Shown piece after piece: positions 26,284 through 34,211 of a stretch of DNA of 55,614 nt (position 1 is the stretch's first letter; each line of letters opens with the position of its first letter). This DNA comes from Anaerolineae bacterium (GTDB lineage Bacteria > Chloroflexota > Anaerolineae > Promineifilales > Promineifilaceae): NCBI GenBank assembly GCA_019637635.1, contig JAHBVI010000038.1:1-55614 (forward strand), written 5' to 3'. Position numbers and translations under genes: made by a program. Under the pieces are notes generated by a model. That model was not told the DNA's origin and searched no databases. It saw nothing but the letters and a program-made list of their open reading frames with translations.

Positions 26284-27643
26284 ACACTTTGCCAGGATTC
26301 AAAATGCCATGTGGGTCTAGCAGGTTTTTAATCTGGCGCATGAGGCCTACGGCCGTTTCACCATGTTCATGTACCATATACTTCTGTTTGCCAATACCCA
26401 CGCCGTGTTCCCCGGTACAGGTACCATCCAGCCGCAGCGCCTTTTCCACCACCTGATCATTAAATGCGTGCAAATCTATCGCCAGGTTATCGGGTGGGGG
26501 AAAGACGACGGTGTGCAGGTTGCCATCACCGGCATGGCCAAACAGCGCCCCTTGCAGGCCCATGCGGCCCATCAGATCGGCCGTGTATGCCGCCAGTTCC
26601 GGGTAATGGGAAATGGGCACGGCTACATCGGTGATGAGGTATCGTTCCCCAGGATGGGCGCGGAAGAGAATTTCACCCAGTTGATGACGGCCGTGCCACA
26701 GCCGATCCCGCTCTTCCCGCCCCACCCCGGCGCTGAAATGGGTAGCGCCGCCATCGGTGCAGATTTCCTGTATCAATGCCAGTTCGCTTTGCAGCGTTTC
26801 CGCCGTCGGCCCATGAAACTCCATGAGCAATGTGGGCGCCACCGGCAGATGGATGCTCTCATCCAGGTTCATATAGGTAATGGCAGCCGCGTCCAGCAAT
26901 TCCAACGCCGCCGGCCCCAGGCCAGAACCAATAATGTGGTAAACGACGGCAGCGGCAACGGCCGTGCTGCTAAAGGTAGCCAACACGGCGCTGAAATGTT
27001 CCGGCAGCGGCGCCAGCTTGAGCGTGGCTTCCGTCACCAGCCCCAACGTACCCTCTGAACCGATAATCAGGTGCGTCAGGTCATACCCGGCAGACTGTTT
27101 CACCGAGCGGGAGCCGGTGCGGACAACGTCGCCATTGGCTAACACCACTTCCAGCGCCAACACATTATCGCGTGTCGCCCCAAACTTCACGGTGCGGGTT
27201 CCCGCCGCATTATTGGCGATCATGCCGCCAATACTGGCGTTCGCGCCGGGGTCAGGCGCAAAAAAGAGGCCATGCCGCCCCAGAATTTTGTTCATATCTT
27301 TGTAAAAAATGCCCGGCTGCACCACCGCTTGAAAATCGGCGGCATGAACGGCCACAATCTGGTTCATCTGTTGGAAATCCACCACAATACCACCCCTGAG
27401 GGGGATAGGATTCCCTTCCAGGCTGCTGCCCGCGCCCCAACCAACAATCGGTATCTGCCGCTCATTGGCCAGCTTGAGAATGGCGCTCACTTCGGCGGTG
27501 GTGTGGGGCCAGACGACAACGTCGGGCAGGTGCGGGGGGTGGGCGGATTGGTCACGGCCGTGTAACTGCCGATCCGCTTCCGCTACCGATACACGCTCTT
27601 CACCCAAAACGTTTACCAATTGTGCCCATACATCTGCTTTCAT
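26273..27643 (-). CDS. FAD-linked oxidase, glycolate oxidase/D-lactate dehydrogenase type
   Basis: A 456-residue flavoprotein. The FAD-binding 4 domain shows VVWPHTTAEVSAILKLANE (about 41-59) and the VGWGAGSSLEGN loop. The C-terminal FAD-oxidase domain carries GHAGDGNLH and GTCTGEHGVGIGKQKYM. Such enzymes oxidise D-lactate, glycolate or related 2-hydroxyacids to 2-oxoacids. Glycolate oxidase needs GlcE/GlcF partners, which are absent here, so D-lactate dehydrogenase is slightly favoured. Start chosen at MKADVWAQL. Confidence 0.9.
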   Translation of the reverse strand: MKADVWAQLVNVLGEERVSVAEADRQLHGRDQSAHPPHLPDVVVWPHTTAEVSAILKLANERQIPIVGWGAGSSLEGNPIPLRGGIVVDFQQMNQIVAVHAADFQAVVQPGIFYKDMNKILGRHGLFFAPDPGANASIGGMIANNAAGTRTVKFGATRDNVLALEVVLANGDVVRTGSRSVKQSAGYDLTHLIIGSEGTLGLVTEATLKLAPLPEHFSAVLATFSSTAVAAAVVYHIIGSGLGPAALELLDAAAITYMNLDESIHLPVAPTLLMEFHGPTAETLQSELALIQEICTDGGATHFSAGVGREERDRLWHGRHQLGEILFRAHPGERYLITDVAVPISHYPELAAYTADLMGRMGLQGALFGHAGDGNLHTVVFPPPDNLAIDLHAFNDQVVEKALRLDGTCTGEHGVGIGKQKYMVHEHGETAVGLMRQIKNLLDPHGILNPGKVLGD

Positions 27644-27660
27644 TTCATCTGTCCTAACAA

Positions 27661-27700
27661 TAGTGGCTGGTAAGCCACTAACCACCGAACCACTACTACA
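27661..27700. repeat. Short words AGTGGCTGGTAAGCCACTAACC
   Basis: AGTGGCTGGTAAGCCACT is a small hairpin, followed by AACCACCGAACCACTAC. Similar words occur near 17515 and 19903. The rest of the gap to the tRNA genes holds one ACGGCCGT (27771) and a promoter. Confidence 0.5.
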
Positions 27701-27804
27701 TAAACAAAGCCTAAAGAAATTGTACGCCAGCCGCCAGAACTAAGCTACCCGCGCTTTTTGACACTGCCAGACGGCCGTGTTATACTCCGCCTTCGGTTTT
27801 ACAC

Positions 27805-27833
27805 TTGTCTGATTAGTGAAAAATCGGTATTAA
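27805..27833 (+). promoter_or_regulatory. Candidate promoter of the tRNA cluster
   Basis: TTGTCT (27805-27810), 17-base spacer, TATTAA (27828-27833); tRNA-Ser starts 23 bases downstream. Each box differs from the sigma-70 consensus by one or two bases. Confidence 0.4.
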
Positions 27834-27855
27834 CAAAAGGAATATATCCTCCAAG

Positions 27856-27945
<90 letters not shown>

Positions 27946-27967
27946 GCATCATCATTTTTAACAAATT

Positions 27968-28058
27968 GGGGAGGTGCCAGAGTGGTCGAATGGGGCCGCC
28001 TGCTAAGCGGTTAACGGTCGTTAAAAGCCGTTCAAGGGTTCGAATCCCTTCCTCCCCG
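27968..28058 (+). tRNA. tRNA-Ser(GCT)
   Basis: Acceptor arms GGGGAGG and CCTCCCC, anticodon GCT in CTGCTAA, class II variable arm around TTAACGGTCGTTAAAAGCC, T loop GGTTCGAATCC. The CCA is not encoded (GCCTTT follows). Confidence 0.96.
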
Positions 28059-28065
28059 CCTTTTT

Positions 28066-28100
28066 CGGTAATCGGTGAACGGTAATTAGTAACCGATTAC
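28066..28100. repeat. Word repeat CGGTAATCGGT
   Basis: CGGTAATCGGTGAACGGTAA and the inverted AACCGATTAC lie between tRNA-Ser(GCT) and tRNA-Arg. Same family as 31662 and 49764. Confidence 0.65.
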
Positions 28101-28121
28101 AGATTTACCAAATTCAAACAT

Positions 28122-28195
28122 GCGCCCTTAGCTCAGTGGATTAGAGCGTCTGGCTACGAACCAGAAGGTCGGGAGTTCGAATCTCTCAGGGCGTA
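28122..28195 (+). tRNA. tRNA-Arg(ACG)
   Basis: Acceptor GCGCCCT with AGGGCGT (one G-U pair), D-loop AGCTCAGTGGATTAGAGC, anticodon ACG in CTACGAA, T loop AGTTCGAATCT. The wobble A would need TadA deamination to inosine. CCA is not encoded. Confidence 0.97.
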
Positions 28196-28214
28196 CTACA
28201 CCGTGGGGCAAAAC

Positions 28215-28253
28215 AAAAACTGCCTCTGAACATTTAGTTCAGAGGCGGTTTTT
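28215..28253. terminator. Bidirectional rho-independent terminator
   Basis: AAAAACTGCCTCTGAAC (28215-28231) pairs with GTTCAGAGGCGGTTTTT (28237-28253), with one A-G mismatch and a 5-base loop. T-runs follow in both directions, so it can end both the tRNA transcript and the convergent sugar-permease operon. Confidence 0.9.
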
Positions 28254-28261
28254 GTTTGCCT

Positions 28262-29092
28262 TTAATTTTTCTCAAACAGATTAGACAGCGAAAGATCGTG
28301 TAAGAAAAATCGCTGCAAGATGAAAAACATGAGAATCACCGGGGCGGTCATGACCACCGCCCCGGCCATGAGCAAGGGCCAGTTGGTGCGGTCAAGCTGG
28401 TTGAGGATTTGCAGCCCGACGGCCAGTGTGTAGTAGCGGGGGCTAAAAATGTAGAGGATGGGGCTGATGAAGTCGCTCCAATACATGACAAAGGTGAGGA
28501 CGGTGACGCCAACAATGGTGGGGCGGGCCAAGGGCAAGGCCAATCGCCACCAGACGGTCACGGCCGTAGCCCCATCCAGTTGCGCCGCTTCAAACATCTC
28601 GCCCGGTATGCGCCGGAACGTCCAGTAAAACAGCAGCACAAACAGGGCATTGCTGCCCGTAAAGGCGGGCAAGATGAGCGCCCATAGCGAATCGAGCAGC
28701 CCCATCCAGCGCAAAATCTGGAAGCGAAACAGCCAGACAGCCGCTGCGGGCACAATGAGCAGGGCAATGCTAAAGTAAACCAACTGGCGGCGCGGCCTGA
28801 CCGGCAACTGGCTGATGCCAAAACCGGCCATGGAGGCGATGATCAAGGTGAGGGGCACGGCCGTAGCCACCACCACCAGCGAATTTTGTAAATAACGAGT
28901 CATCGGCACCCGCTCAAAGATGGTCTGGTAGTTTTGCCATTGGGGGTCAGGTGGATACCACTCCACTGTGGTCGGCGGCGGCAACCCCACCTGGCGCAGC
29001 GAGGCCACCAGCACCCAGAGCAGAGGGAGGAGGAACACGGCCGTTAAAACCCAGCCCAAACTATGGTGAATTATGCTTTTTAGTTTTGTCAT
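28262..29092 (-). CDS. Carbohydrate ABC transporter permease, MalG type
   Basis: A 276-residue inner-membrane protein with six helices. The EAA loop for ATPase contact is MFEAAQLDGATAVTVWWRLA followed by LPLARPTI. It pairs with the MalF-type protein encoded just upstream to import a sugar or glycerol-phosphate; the substrate is undefined since neither the binding protein nor the ATPase is present. The ATG complementary to 29090-29092 is preferred; a TTG two codons earlier is possible. A terminator follows the stop. Confidence 0.92.
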   Translation of the reverse strand: MTKLKSIIHHSLGWVLTAVFLLPLLWVLVASLRQVGLPPPTTVEWYPPDPQWQNYQTIFERVPMTRYLQNSLVVVATAVPLTLIIASMAGFGISQLPVRPRRQLVYFSIALLIVPAAAVWLFRFQILRWMGLLDSLWALILPAFTGSNALFVLLFYWTFRRIPGEMFEAAQLDGATAVTVWWRLALPLARPTIVGVTVLTFVMYWSDFISPILYIFSPRYYTLAVGLQILNQLDRTNWPLLMAGAVVMTAPVILMFFILQRFFLHDLSLSNLFEKN

Positions 29093-29098
29093 TAGCAA

Positions 29099-29160
29099 TC
29101 AATAGAGATTGGGAGATTGGAGATTGGAGATTGAACCTCCCCATCTCCAATCTCAAAAAT
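29099..29160. repeat. Word-repeat hairpin, GAGATTGGGAGATTGG family
   Basis: Four direct AGATTGG-type units are followed by inverted CCATCTCCAATCTC. It spans the TGA stop of the MalF-type gene and ends near the MalG-type start. Confidence 0.8.
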
Positions 29161-30055
29161 CATCCGCCCCTCGCTCCGATCCCACCAGGTTCAAAATGCC
29201 CATGATGATCAGACCAATCACCAGATAAGTAAAAAGGAGCAAAGCCGCCGCCATGCCAAAATCAAAAAAATCAAAGGCCAGCTCATATAACAGCAACGGC
29301 ACAAAGGTCGTGGCGTAATACGGCCCACCATACGTCAACACAAACGACGGCGTAAACGTATTTTGCAGGCTGATCACCAGGTCCCGAAAGGTCAACAGCA
29401 GCAGCCAGGGCAAAATCAGCGGCAGGGTAATGCGCCAGAACGATTGCCAGGCCGTGGCCCCATCCACCCGCGCCGCCTCAAAATAAGCGCGGGGAATGGT
29501 GCGCAAGCCGGTGAGTAAAATGACAAATCCTTCGCCAATGGTAAACAGGGAGAGCAGCACAATGGAAAAACGGGCCGTGCCCGGCTCTGTCAACCAGGCT
29601 GGCCCCTGAACGCCCAGTCCGGCGAGGAGCATATTGAGCGGCCCATACACCGGATTGAGTATCCATAACCAGATCAGCGCGTAGGCCACTTCGGGGATCA
29701 CCGTGGGCAGGTAAACGGCCGCGCGGTGCAAGCCAAAGCCGCGCCGCTCGGATTGCAGCAGCAGCGCCAACAGCAGCGCCCCCAACAAACGTAACGGCAC
29801 GGCCAATGCCAGGAAATAAATCGTGTTACGCAGCGAAATGCGCACATACGCCGAACTGAGCAGCCGCATGAAGTTATCCATGCCGGCCCAGGTGGGCGCA
29901 GCCACCGCATTGTAGTTGGTAAAAGCCACGGCCACAGTCGCCAACGCCGGTAAAATGGTCAATACTAGCGCCCCCAACAAAAATGGAACCACAAACAGCC
30001 AGAGCTGCACGTGGTAGCGCCGCAGCGACAACCGGCTAATAATCCCGTTGTTCAT
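29153..30055 (-). CDS. Carbohydrate ABC transporter permease, MalF/UgpA type
   Basis: A 300-residue permease with six helices; the EAA loop is AYFEAARVDGATAWQSFWRI followed by TLPLILP. Partner of the MalG-type permease downstream. It overlaps the end of the DUF1294 gene by 4 bases (ATGA), so they are probably translated together. The stop TGA is formed by the first bases of an AGATTGG word repeat. Confidence 0.92.
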   Translation of the reverse strand: MNNGIISRLSLRRYHVQLWLFVVPFLLGALVLTILPALATVAVAFTNYNAVAAPTWAGMDNFMRLLSSAYVRISLRNTIYFLALAVPLRLLGALLLALLLQSERRGFGLHRAAVYLPTVIPEVAYALIWLWILNPVYGPLNMLLAGLGVQGPAWLTEPGTARFSIVLLSLFTIGEGFVILLTGLRTIPRAYFEAARVDGATAWQSFWRITLPLILPWLLLLTFRDLVISLQNTFTPSFVLTYGGPYYATTFVPLLLYELAFDFFDFGMAAALLLFTYLVIGLIIMGILNLVGSERGADDF

Positions 30056-30402
30056 GTGCGGTTTGTATAGAAGATATACAGCGCCAGCAAAGCCGCCTGA
30101 ACCAGTAACACGATCACCAGTTTCAATTGGAATGAACGTTTACTGGTTTTATGGCGAAACAAGGCCATGCCACCCAATGCGCCTACGGTACCGCCCACAA
30201 AGGCCAGCGCCAACAGCGCATTTTCCGGTACCCGCAGGCGCGCCGACCCGGCAATGAGTTTATCGTAGCCATAGGTCAAAAATGTAACAACGGTAATACT
30301 GATCAACCACGCAAATAGCGCAGTCAACATATCAATCAGTTGCATCAATACCAACGCCCCAACCAGGGCAATGATGGCGGGAACTACAAAATAACGCAGC
30401 AT
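30052..30402 (-). CDS. DUF1294 small membrane protein
   Basis: A 116-residue protein with four hydrophobic segments. The DUF1294 core is clear: YGYDKLIAGSARLRVPENAL, GGTVGALGGMALFRHKT and KRSFQ. Function unknown; in other bacteria the domain may be fused to a cold-shock domain, here it is alone. TTGGAG precedes the ATG by six bases. Its 4-base overlap with the sugar permease gene is unusual and suggests coupling rather than a shared function. Confidence 0.88.
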   Translation of the reverse strand: MLRYFVVPAIIALVGALVLMQLIDMLTALFAWLISITVVTFLTYGYDKLIAGSARLRVPENALLALAFVGGTVGALGGMALFRHKTSKRSFQLKLVIVLLVQAALLALYIFYTNRT

Positions 30403-30467
30403 AAAATTCTCCAAATTGTGTTCAAGTGATCAGGTGTTCACGCAATCAGTTGAACACCTGACACTTC

Positions 30468-31649
30468 CTACGCTACCCACCCCCAGATGAAAAACTGCCC
30501 GCTAAAATAAAGGTATAGGACAAGGGAAGGGTATAAGATAAGCCGGTTGAGCCAGGGGTTTTGCCCCCATCTTGCCAGGAGCAGGAAGGTGGGGAAAAAG
30601 GCCAGGGTGTACCGGGAAAAGGAGTACAGCGGTTTTAACTCCGAGGTGGGCAACAGCATGAAAAAGAGCAACAGCGCCGCATATAATCCCCAGGTGATGC
30701 CCAGACGCCGGAAAGCCAGGATGGTTGTTGCCAGTAATAATAACGCGCAGAAAAAATCAAACCACAACGTAAATTCGCCCGCGCGGGCGGCGGCGCCGAG
30801 AAACATCGTTTGCAGCGCCCGCAGCAAATCGTAACCGGGCAGGCCGGTTTGCTGGTACCAGTAGGTTTGGTACATGGCGCTCAACGGCGGCAGCCCAATG
30901 GCCCACCGGTAAACGAGAAAGAGAAAGGTACCGAGGCCGGGCAAGAACACGGCCGTACCCTCCCCCACTTTCCTCACATCTTTAACCATGCCGGGGGACC
31001 ACCGCTGCCGCCAAAACTCATACACCAGCGGCACCACCAGCACCCAACCCGTCAACCGCGTCAGCGAGGCCAGTAAGCCCAACAGCCCCGCCTGCCAGAA
31101 CGCCCCCCGCCGCACCGACCAGAGCGACGACAGCGCCAGCAGCAAAAACAACGACTCCGTGTAGGGGGCAAAAAGGAAAAAGGCGGTGGGAAAAAGCGCC
31201 AGAAAAATGACGGTACGGGTGGCATGTGGCGGGCCAATTTCAGCCGCCGCCACCTTATGCAGCAGGATGAACAGCCCCAGACAGGCCAGATTAGCCACCA
31301 GGATGGCCGCGGTCATATGCGCGGTGTGGCTGCTGCCCAAGGGGAAGGCGAGGGCGCGAATGAGCCAGGGATACAATGGCGGAAAGACGGAATCGGCTTC
31401 GTTTTGGTAGCCGTTGGTAGCAATGGCGGTGTAATGCAGGGCATCAAACCGCTGCCAGGGGCCAAGCAGCCATCCGGCCATACCACTGTCGAGGATGGGC
31501 TGACCCTGGTACGGCCGTAACACCTCATCTGGTTCTGGCGGCAACGGCTGCACCAGCAGCACCAGCGCCGCCCACACCAACAAAAACAGCCGCAGCGCCA
31601 CAAAGACAATCACACCCTGCCGCACGGCCGTATCCCGCCACCATCTCAT
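30468..31649 (-). CDS. PIG-V-like mannosyltransferase family membrane protein
   Basis: A 393-residue protein with about nine helices. The PIG-V pattern is present: FDALHYTAIATNGYQ (about 69-83), VFPPLYPWLIRALAFPLG, then LFPTAFFLFAPYTESLFLLL and GLLASLTRLTG. Such GT-C enzymes use a lipid-linked mannose donor on the outer side of the membrane; the acceptor in bacteria is unknown. The ATG complementary to 31647-31649 has AGAGG five bases upstream. It lies upstream of the DUF1294/sugar-permease genes. Confidence 0.85.
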   Translation of the reverse strand: MRWWRDTAVRQGVIVFVALRLFLLVWAALVLLVQPLPPEPDEVLRPYQGQPILDSGMAGWLLGPWQRFDALHYTAIATNGYQNEADSVFPPLYPWLIRALAFPLGSSHTAHMTAAILVANLACLGLFILLHKVAAAEIGPPHATRTVIFLALFPTAFFLFAPYTESLFLLLALSSLWSVRRGAFWQAGLLGLLASLTRLTGWVLVVPLVYEFWRQRWSPGMVKDVRKVGEGTAVFLPGLGTFLFLVYRWAIGLPPLSAMYQTYWYQQTGLPGYDLLRALQTMFLGAAARAGEFTLWFDFFCALLLLATTILAFRRLGITWGLYAALLLFFMLLPTSELKPLYSFSRYTLAFFPTFLLLARWGQNPWLNRLILYPSLVLYLYFSGQFFIWGWVA

Positions 31650-31661
31650 CCTCACCTCTGC

Positions 31662-31690
31662 ACCGTTTACCGATTACCGATTACGATTCG
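31662..31690. repeat. Word repeat CCGATTACCGATTACGATTCG
   Basis: Tandem TTACCGATTACCGATTACGATT. It provides the stop codon (TAA complementary to 31681-31683) and the serine codon before it for the HdeD-like gene. Confidence 0.65.
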
Positions 31691-32418
31691 CCGTCCTCAC
31701 GGCCGTCCGCCAACAACCCCGGCTCTTCTTCATCCAACTCATATTCCCCCTCAATCACTTCGCCATCAATCACTTCTCCATCAATCACGTCGCCATCCAC
31801 CACCACCGTGTCCCCCTGGATTGTCCACATCTGCCCGGACAGCAGACCGCCTTGCTGCCGCACGCGAAAAGCAGCCACCAGCAAAAGGACGCCCGCCACC
31901 AGCGAAAAAATGCCCGTCACCCAGACCAGGCTCACGGCCAGCGGCCCGGTGAGGGCAAACATCAGCACCCCAAAACCGAGCAACATGACCCCGGTGAAGA
32001 TGCTGGTATACGGCCGTCGCCCCTGAATCGCCTGCATCACACTCACCCCGCCACTAATCAGCAGGCCAAACCCGGCCAGGTAGAGGATGACGGTAAAAGC
32101 TGCCGTGACAATGGGCAGCGCCAAAACAAAAACGAGCAAACCAAGAAGGATTTCAATCAGCCCAGAGAGCAATTGATTTCCCCAATGGGGATGGCGTTTG
32201 ATCACGGCCGTGCCCATCCGCCGCACCCCATCCAACACCAGTATCACACCCAACAATTGCACCGGCAGTGCGGCCGTTGCCTGCGGATTCACCAGGGCAA
32301 ACAGCCCCACCGCCAGCGCTACCAGCCCCAGCAAAACCAATACCAGCCACAATCGCTGCCAGATATGAATGACTTGGTGGTTTTCTGTGTTCATAGTGGA
32401 ATGGTTGGCGTGGTTCAT
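31681..32418 (-). CDS. HdeD-family (DUF308) membrane protein with acidic repeat tail
   Basis: A 245-residue protein with six helices of the DUF308/HdeD type in two three-helix sets (FALVNPQATAALPVQLLGVI and ISGGVSVMQAIQGRR are diagnostic). HdeD is an acid-stress membrane protein in E. coli, but the wider family has no known activity. The cytoplasmic tail is unusual: near-identical 15-base units encode a VIDGE pentapeptide about four times (positions 31745-31805) before a Glu/Asp-rich end. The stop codon lies in a word repeat. Confidence 0.85.
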   Translation of the reverse strand: MNHANHSTMNTENHQVIHIWQRLWLVLVLLGLVALAVGLFALVNPQATAALPVQLLGVILVLDGVRRMGTAVIKRHPHWGNQLLSGLIEILLGLLVFVLALPIVTAAFTVILYLAGFGLLISGGVSVMQAIQGRRPYTSIFTGVMLLGFGVLMFALTGPLAVSLVWVTGIFSLVAGVLLLVAAFRVRQQGGLLSGQMWTIQGDTVVVDGDVIDGEVIDGEVIEGEYELDEEEPGLLADGREDGES

Positions 32419-32454
32419 AAGACGAGATTTGTCCTTTACAAATCAGCTGTAATT

Positions 32455-32564
32455 GTCATTCCGAGCGTAGTCTTCGGAGCGAGGAATCCTGCTCCTGCAC
32501 CAGTGGTAGGGATTCCTCCTCGAAGACAAGCCTGCCCTGAGCTTGCCGAACGGGTCGGAATGAC
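32455..32564. repeat. GTCATTCCGAGCG repeat, full-length copy
   Basis: About 110 bases from GTCATTCCGAGCGTAGTCTT to GGTCGGAATGAC, with outer arms (GTCATTCCGA/TCGGAATGAC) and inner arms (GAGGAATCC/GGATTCCTC) inverted. Full-length relatives: 46664-46753 and the shortened 13942-14004. No encoded protein. Confidence 0.85.
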
Positions 32565-32621
32565 ACGCTGACGTGGAATTTGTAAAGATATGCCGGTAGT
32601 TTTCTGAACCATGCCGAATGG

Positions 32622-33443
32622 CTATATCCCCGCTCCGCCCGTCACTTCCAGCGTATGCCCGGTAATATAGGCCGCCAGCGGCGAGGCCAGCAAGACGATG
32701 CCGCCCGCCGCCTCTTCTGGCGTGCCGGGCCGCCCCAGGGGGATCAGCATGGGGGCCATCTGGCGCATCTGGTTGGGGATGCCAATGGCCACTTCCTTGT
32801 CGCCAATGGCAATCGTTTCTCCCTTTTCTTTGGCCTGGGTCATGCGCGTGTCAATAAAACCAAAGGCCACGGCGTTGCAGCGCACGCCAAATGCGCCCCA
32901 CTCTTTGGCCACCGTTTTGGTCAGCCCGACGATGCCCATTTTGCCGGTGGCATAGTTAATCTGCCCCACATTGCCGTGCAGCCCGGAGGTGGAAGAGACG
33001 TTGACGATGCAGCGCGGCTCCACCGGGCCACCCGCTTCCTTTTCCGCTTTGGCTGCTTCGCGCATATAGGGGGCGGCGGCGCGAATCAGGCGAAAGGGGG
33101 CGGTGGCGTGGATGTCCAGCACCGCCTGCCATTGCTCGTCGCTCATTTTGTGCAACATGCCGTCCCAGGTGAAACCGGCGTTGTTAACCAGGATGTTGAT
33201 CTTGCCATAGGCGGCGATGGCCGCCTGCATGAGTTGGTCGGGGAATTGGGGATCGGTGACGCTGCCGGGCACGGCCGTTGCCTCCCCACCCGCCGCCTTT
33301 ATCTCCGCCACCACTTCTGCACTTGGCGCCGCATCCAGATCATTGACTACCACTTTGGCCCCATACTGCGCAAACAGTTTCGCCGCCGCCGCACCAATGC
33401 CCCGCCCCGCCCCCGTCACAATCGCTACTTGATTTTGAAACAT
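32622..33443 (-). CDS. SDR-family oxidoreductase, 3-oxoacyl reductase (FabG)-like
   Basis: A 273-residue short-chain dehydrogenase. Cofactor loop TGAGRGIG (residues 10-17), NNAG, the catalytic Ser (VNVSSTSG) and YATGK (Tyr-x3-Lys). It likely reduces or oxidises a 3-hydroxyacyl or related group with NAD(P). The insertion between NAF-like strands (EAAKAEKEAGGPVEPR) is longer than in E. coli FabG. The neighbouring MaoC and acyl-CoA dehydrogenase genes suggest fatty-acid breakdown rather than synthesis. Confidence 0.9.
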   Translation of the reverse strand: MFQNQVAIVTGAGRGIGAAAAKLFAQYGAKVVVNDLDAAPSAEVVAEIKAAGGEATAVPGSVTDPQFPDQLMQAAIAAYGKINILVNNAGFTWDGMLHKMSDEQWQAVLDIHATAPFRLIRAAAPYMREAAKAEKEAGGPVEPRCIVNVSSTSGLHGNVGQINYATGKMGIVGLTKTVAKEWGAFGVRCNAVAFGFIDTRMTQAKEKGETIAIGDKEVAIGIPNQMRQMAPMLIPLGRPGTPEEAAGGIVLLASPLAAYITGHTLEVTGGAGI

Positions 33444-33458
33444 AGGACACTCCTTACC

Positions 33459-34157
33459 TTACCCAAACCCTATCGTATTATCAGGATCGAATTCCATTTC
33501 ATCAAACGGGCCAGGAAGTATCATCAAAAACTCGTAATTGCCCGGCCCCACCGTGCGGTCTAATGTTCGCCTGATCCGATCTACATCATCGTATGGCCCG
33601 TTGACAAAAAATGGTTTGCCATCCTTGCCCAGCGGAATTTTCACGTCACACGTTTCCGGGGAAGCCTCACCCATCACCAGGTAGGCCATCTTAATATCTT
33701 TGTTGGGTTTGAACCCCAGCGAATCGGCGTATCGCACCGCTTCGGCTACGATTTTGGCTGCCAGGTCAAGATCAATCGTTTGCATCGGATGGGCCTCTTT
33801 CAAACGCGCCAATAATTCTCGTTTGTAGATGGCTACCGATGGATAGATTTTCCCATAAGCGTTTTTAACGCCCAGACAACCAAGATCCACCAGGAACATA
33901 CCAACCGCCACCTCTCCTTTCGGCGAGCGACGCGCCACACAAAGTTGGACAATCATGCCTGGCTCGCGCCACGCTTTTGTGATCATACACTCCAGCAAAG
34001 GCCACTCGCCGGCCTGACGCAGCGTACTCATGCTGCTGCGCAGGCTTTGTCCAACTTCGTCCCCCCAACCAAACAAGCGGGATGCCAGTGACGGTCTCTT
34101 TTGTTTCTGTGTGGACCGCCTGGCCCTTTTACGTACATGTTTGTTCGTCTTAGCCAT
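33459..34157 (-). CDS. Conserved protein of unknown function with basic N-terminus
   Basis: A 232-residue protein. The first 25 residues are very basic (KHVRKRARRSTQKQKRP), compatible with nucleic-acid or ribosome binding. The body has GEWPLLECMITKAWREPGM and VAVGMFLVDLGCLGVKNAYG, patterns I have seen in uncharacterised proteins, some with SEC-C domains; no catalytic motif is evident. AAGGGG precedes the ATG complementary to 34155-34157. It sits between the SDR and MaoC genes. Confidence 0.7.
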   Translation of the reverse strand: MAKTNKHVRKRARRSTQKQKRPSLASRLFGWGDEVGQSLRSSMSTLRQAGEWPLLECMITKAWREPGMIVQLCVARRSPKGEVAVGMFLVDLGCLGVKNAYGKIYPSVAIYKRELLARLKEAHPMQTIDLDLAAKIVAEAVRYADSLGFKPNKDIKMAYLVMGEASPETCDVKIPLGKDGKPFFVNGPYDDVDRIRRTLDRTVGPGNYEFLMILPGPFDEMEFDPDNTIGFG

Positions 34158-34211
34158 CTTTTTCACCCCTTCGCAACTCTTCGTATCTTGCACAAAGCAC
34201 TTTGCGGATCA

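Noticed and set aside
32455..32564. GTCATTCCGAGCG repeat as a MITE or insertion-sequence remnant
   Set aside because: No clear target-site duplication or transposase-related ends, and the copies differ mainly in the middle, so no support for transposition.
32655..33563. Plus-strand open frame of about 300 codons opposite the SDR gene
   Set aside because: It has no recognisable motifs, and the minus-strand gene has all SDR motifs. Codon bias and GC content leave long antisense frames open throughout the window.
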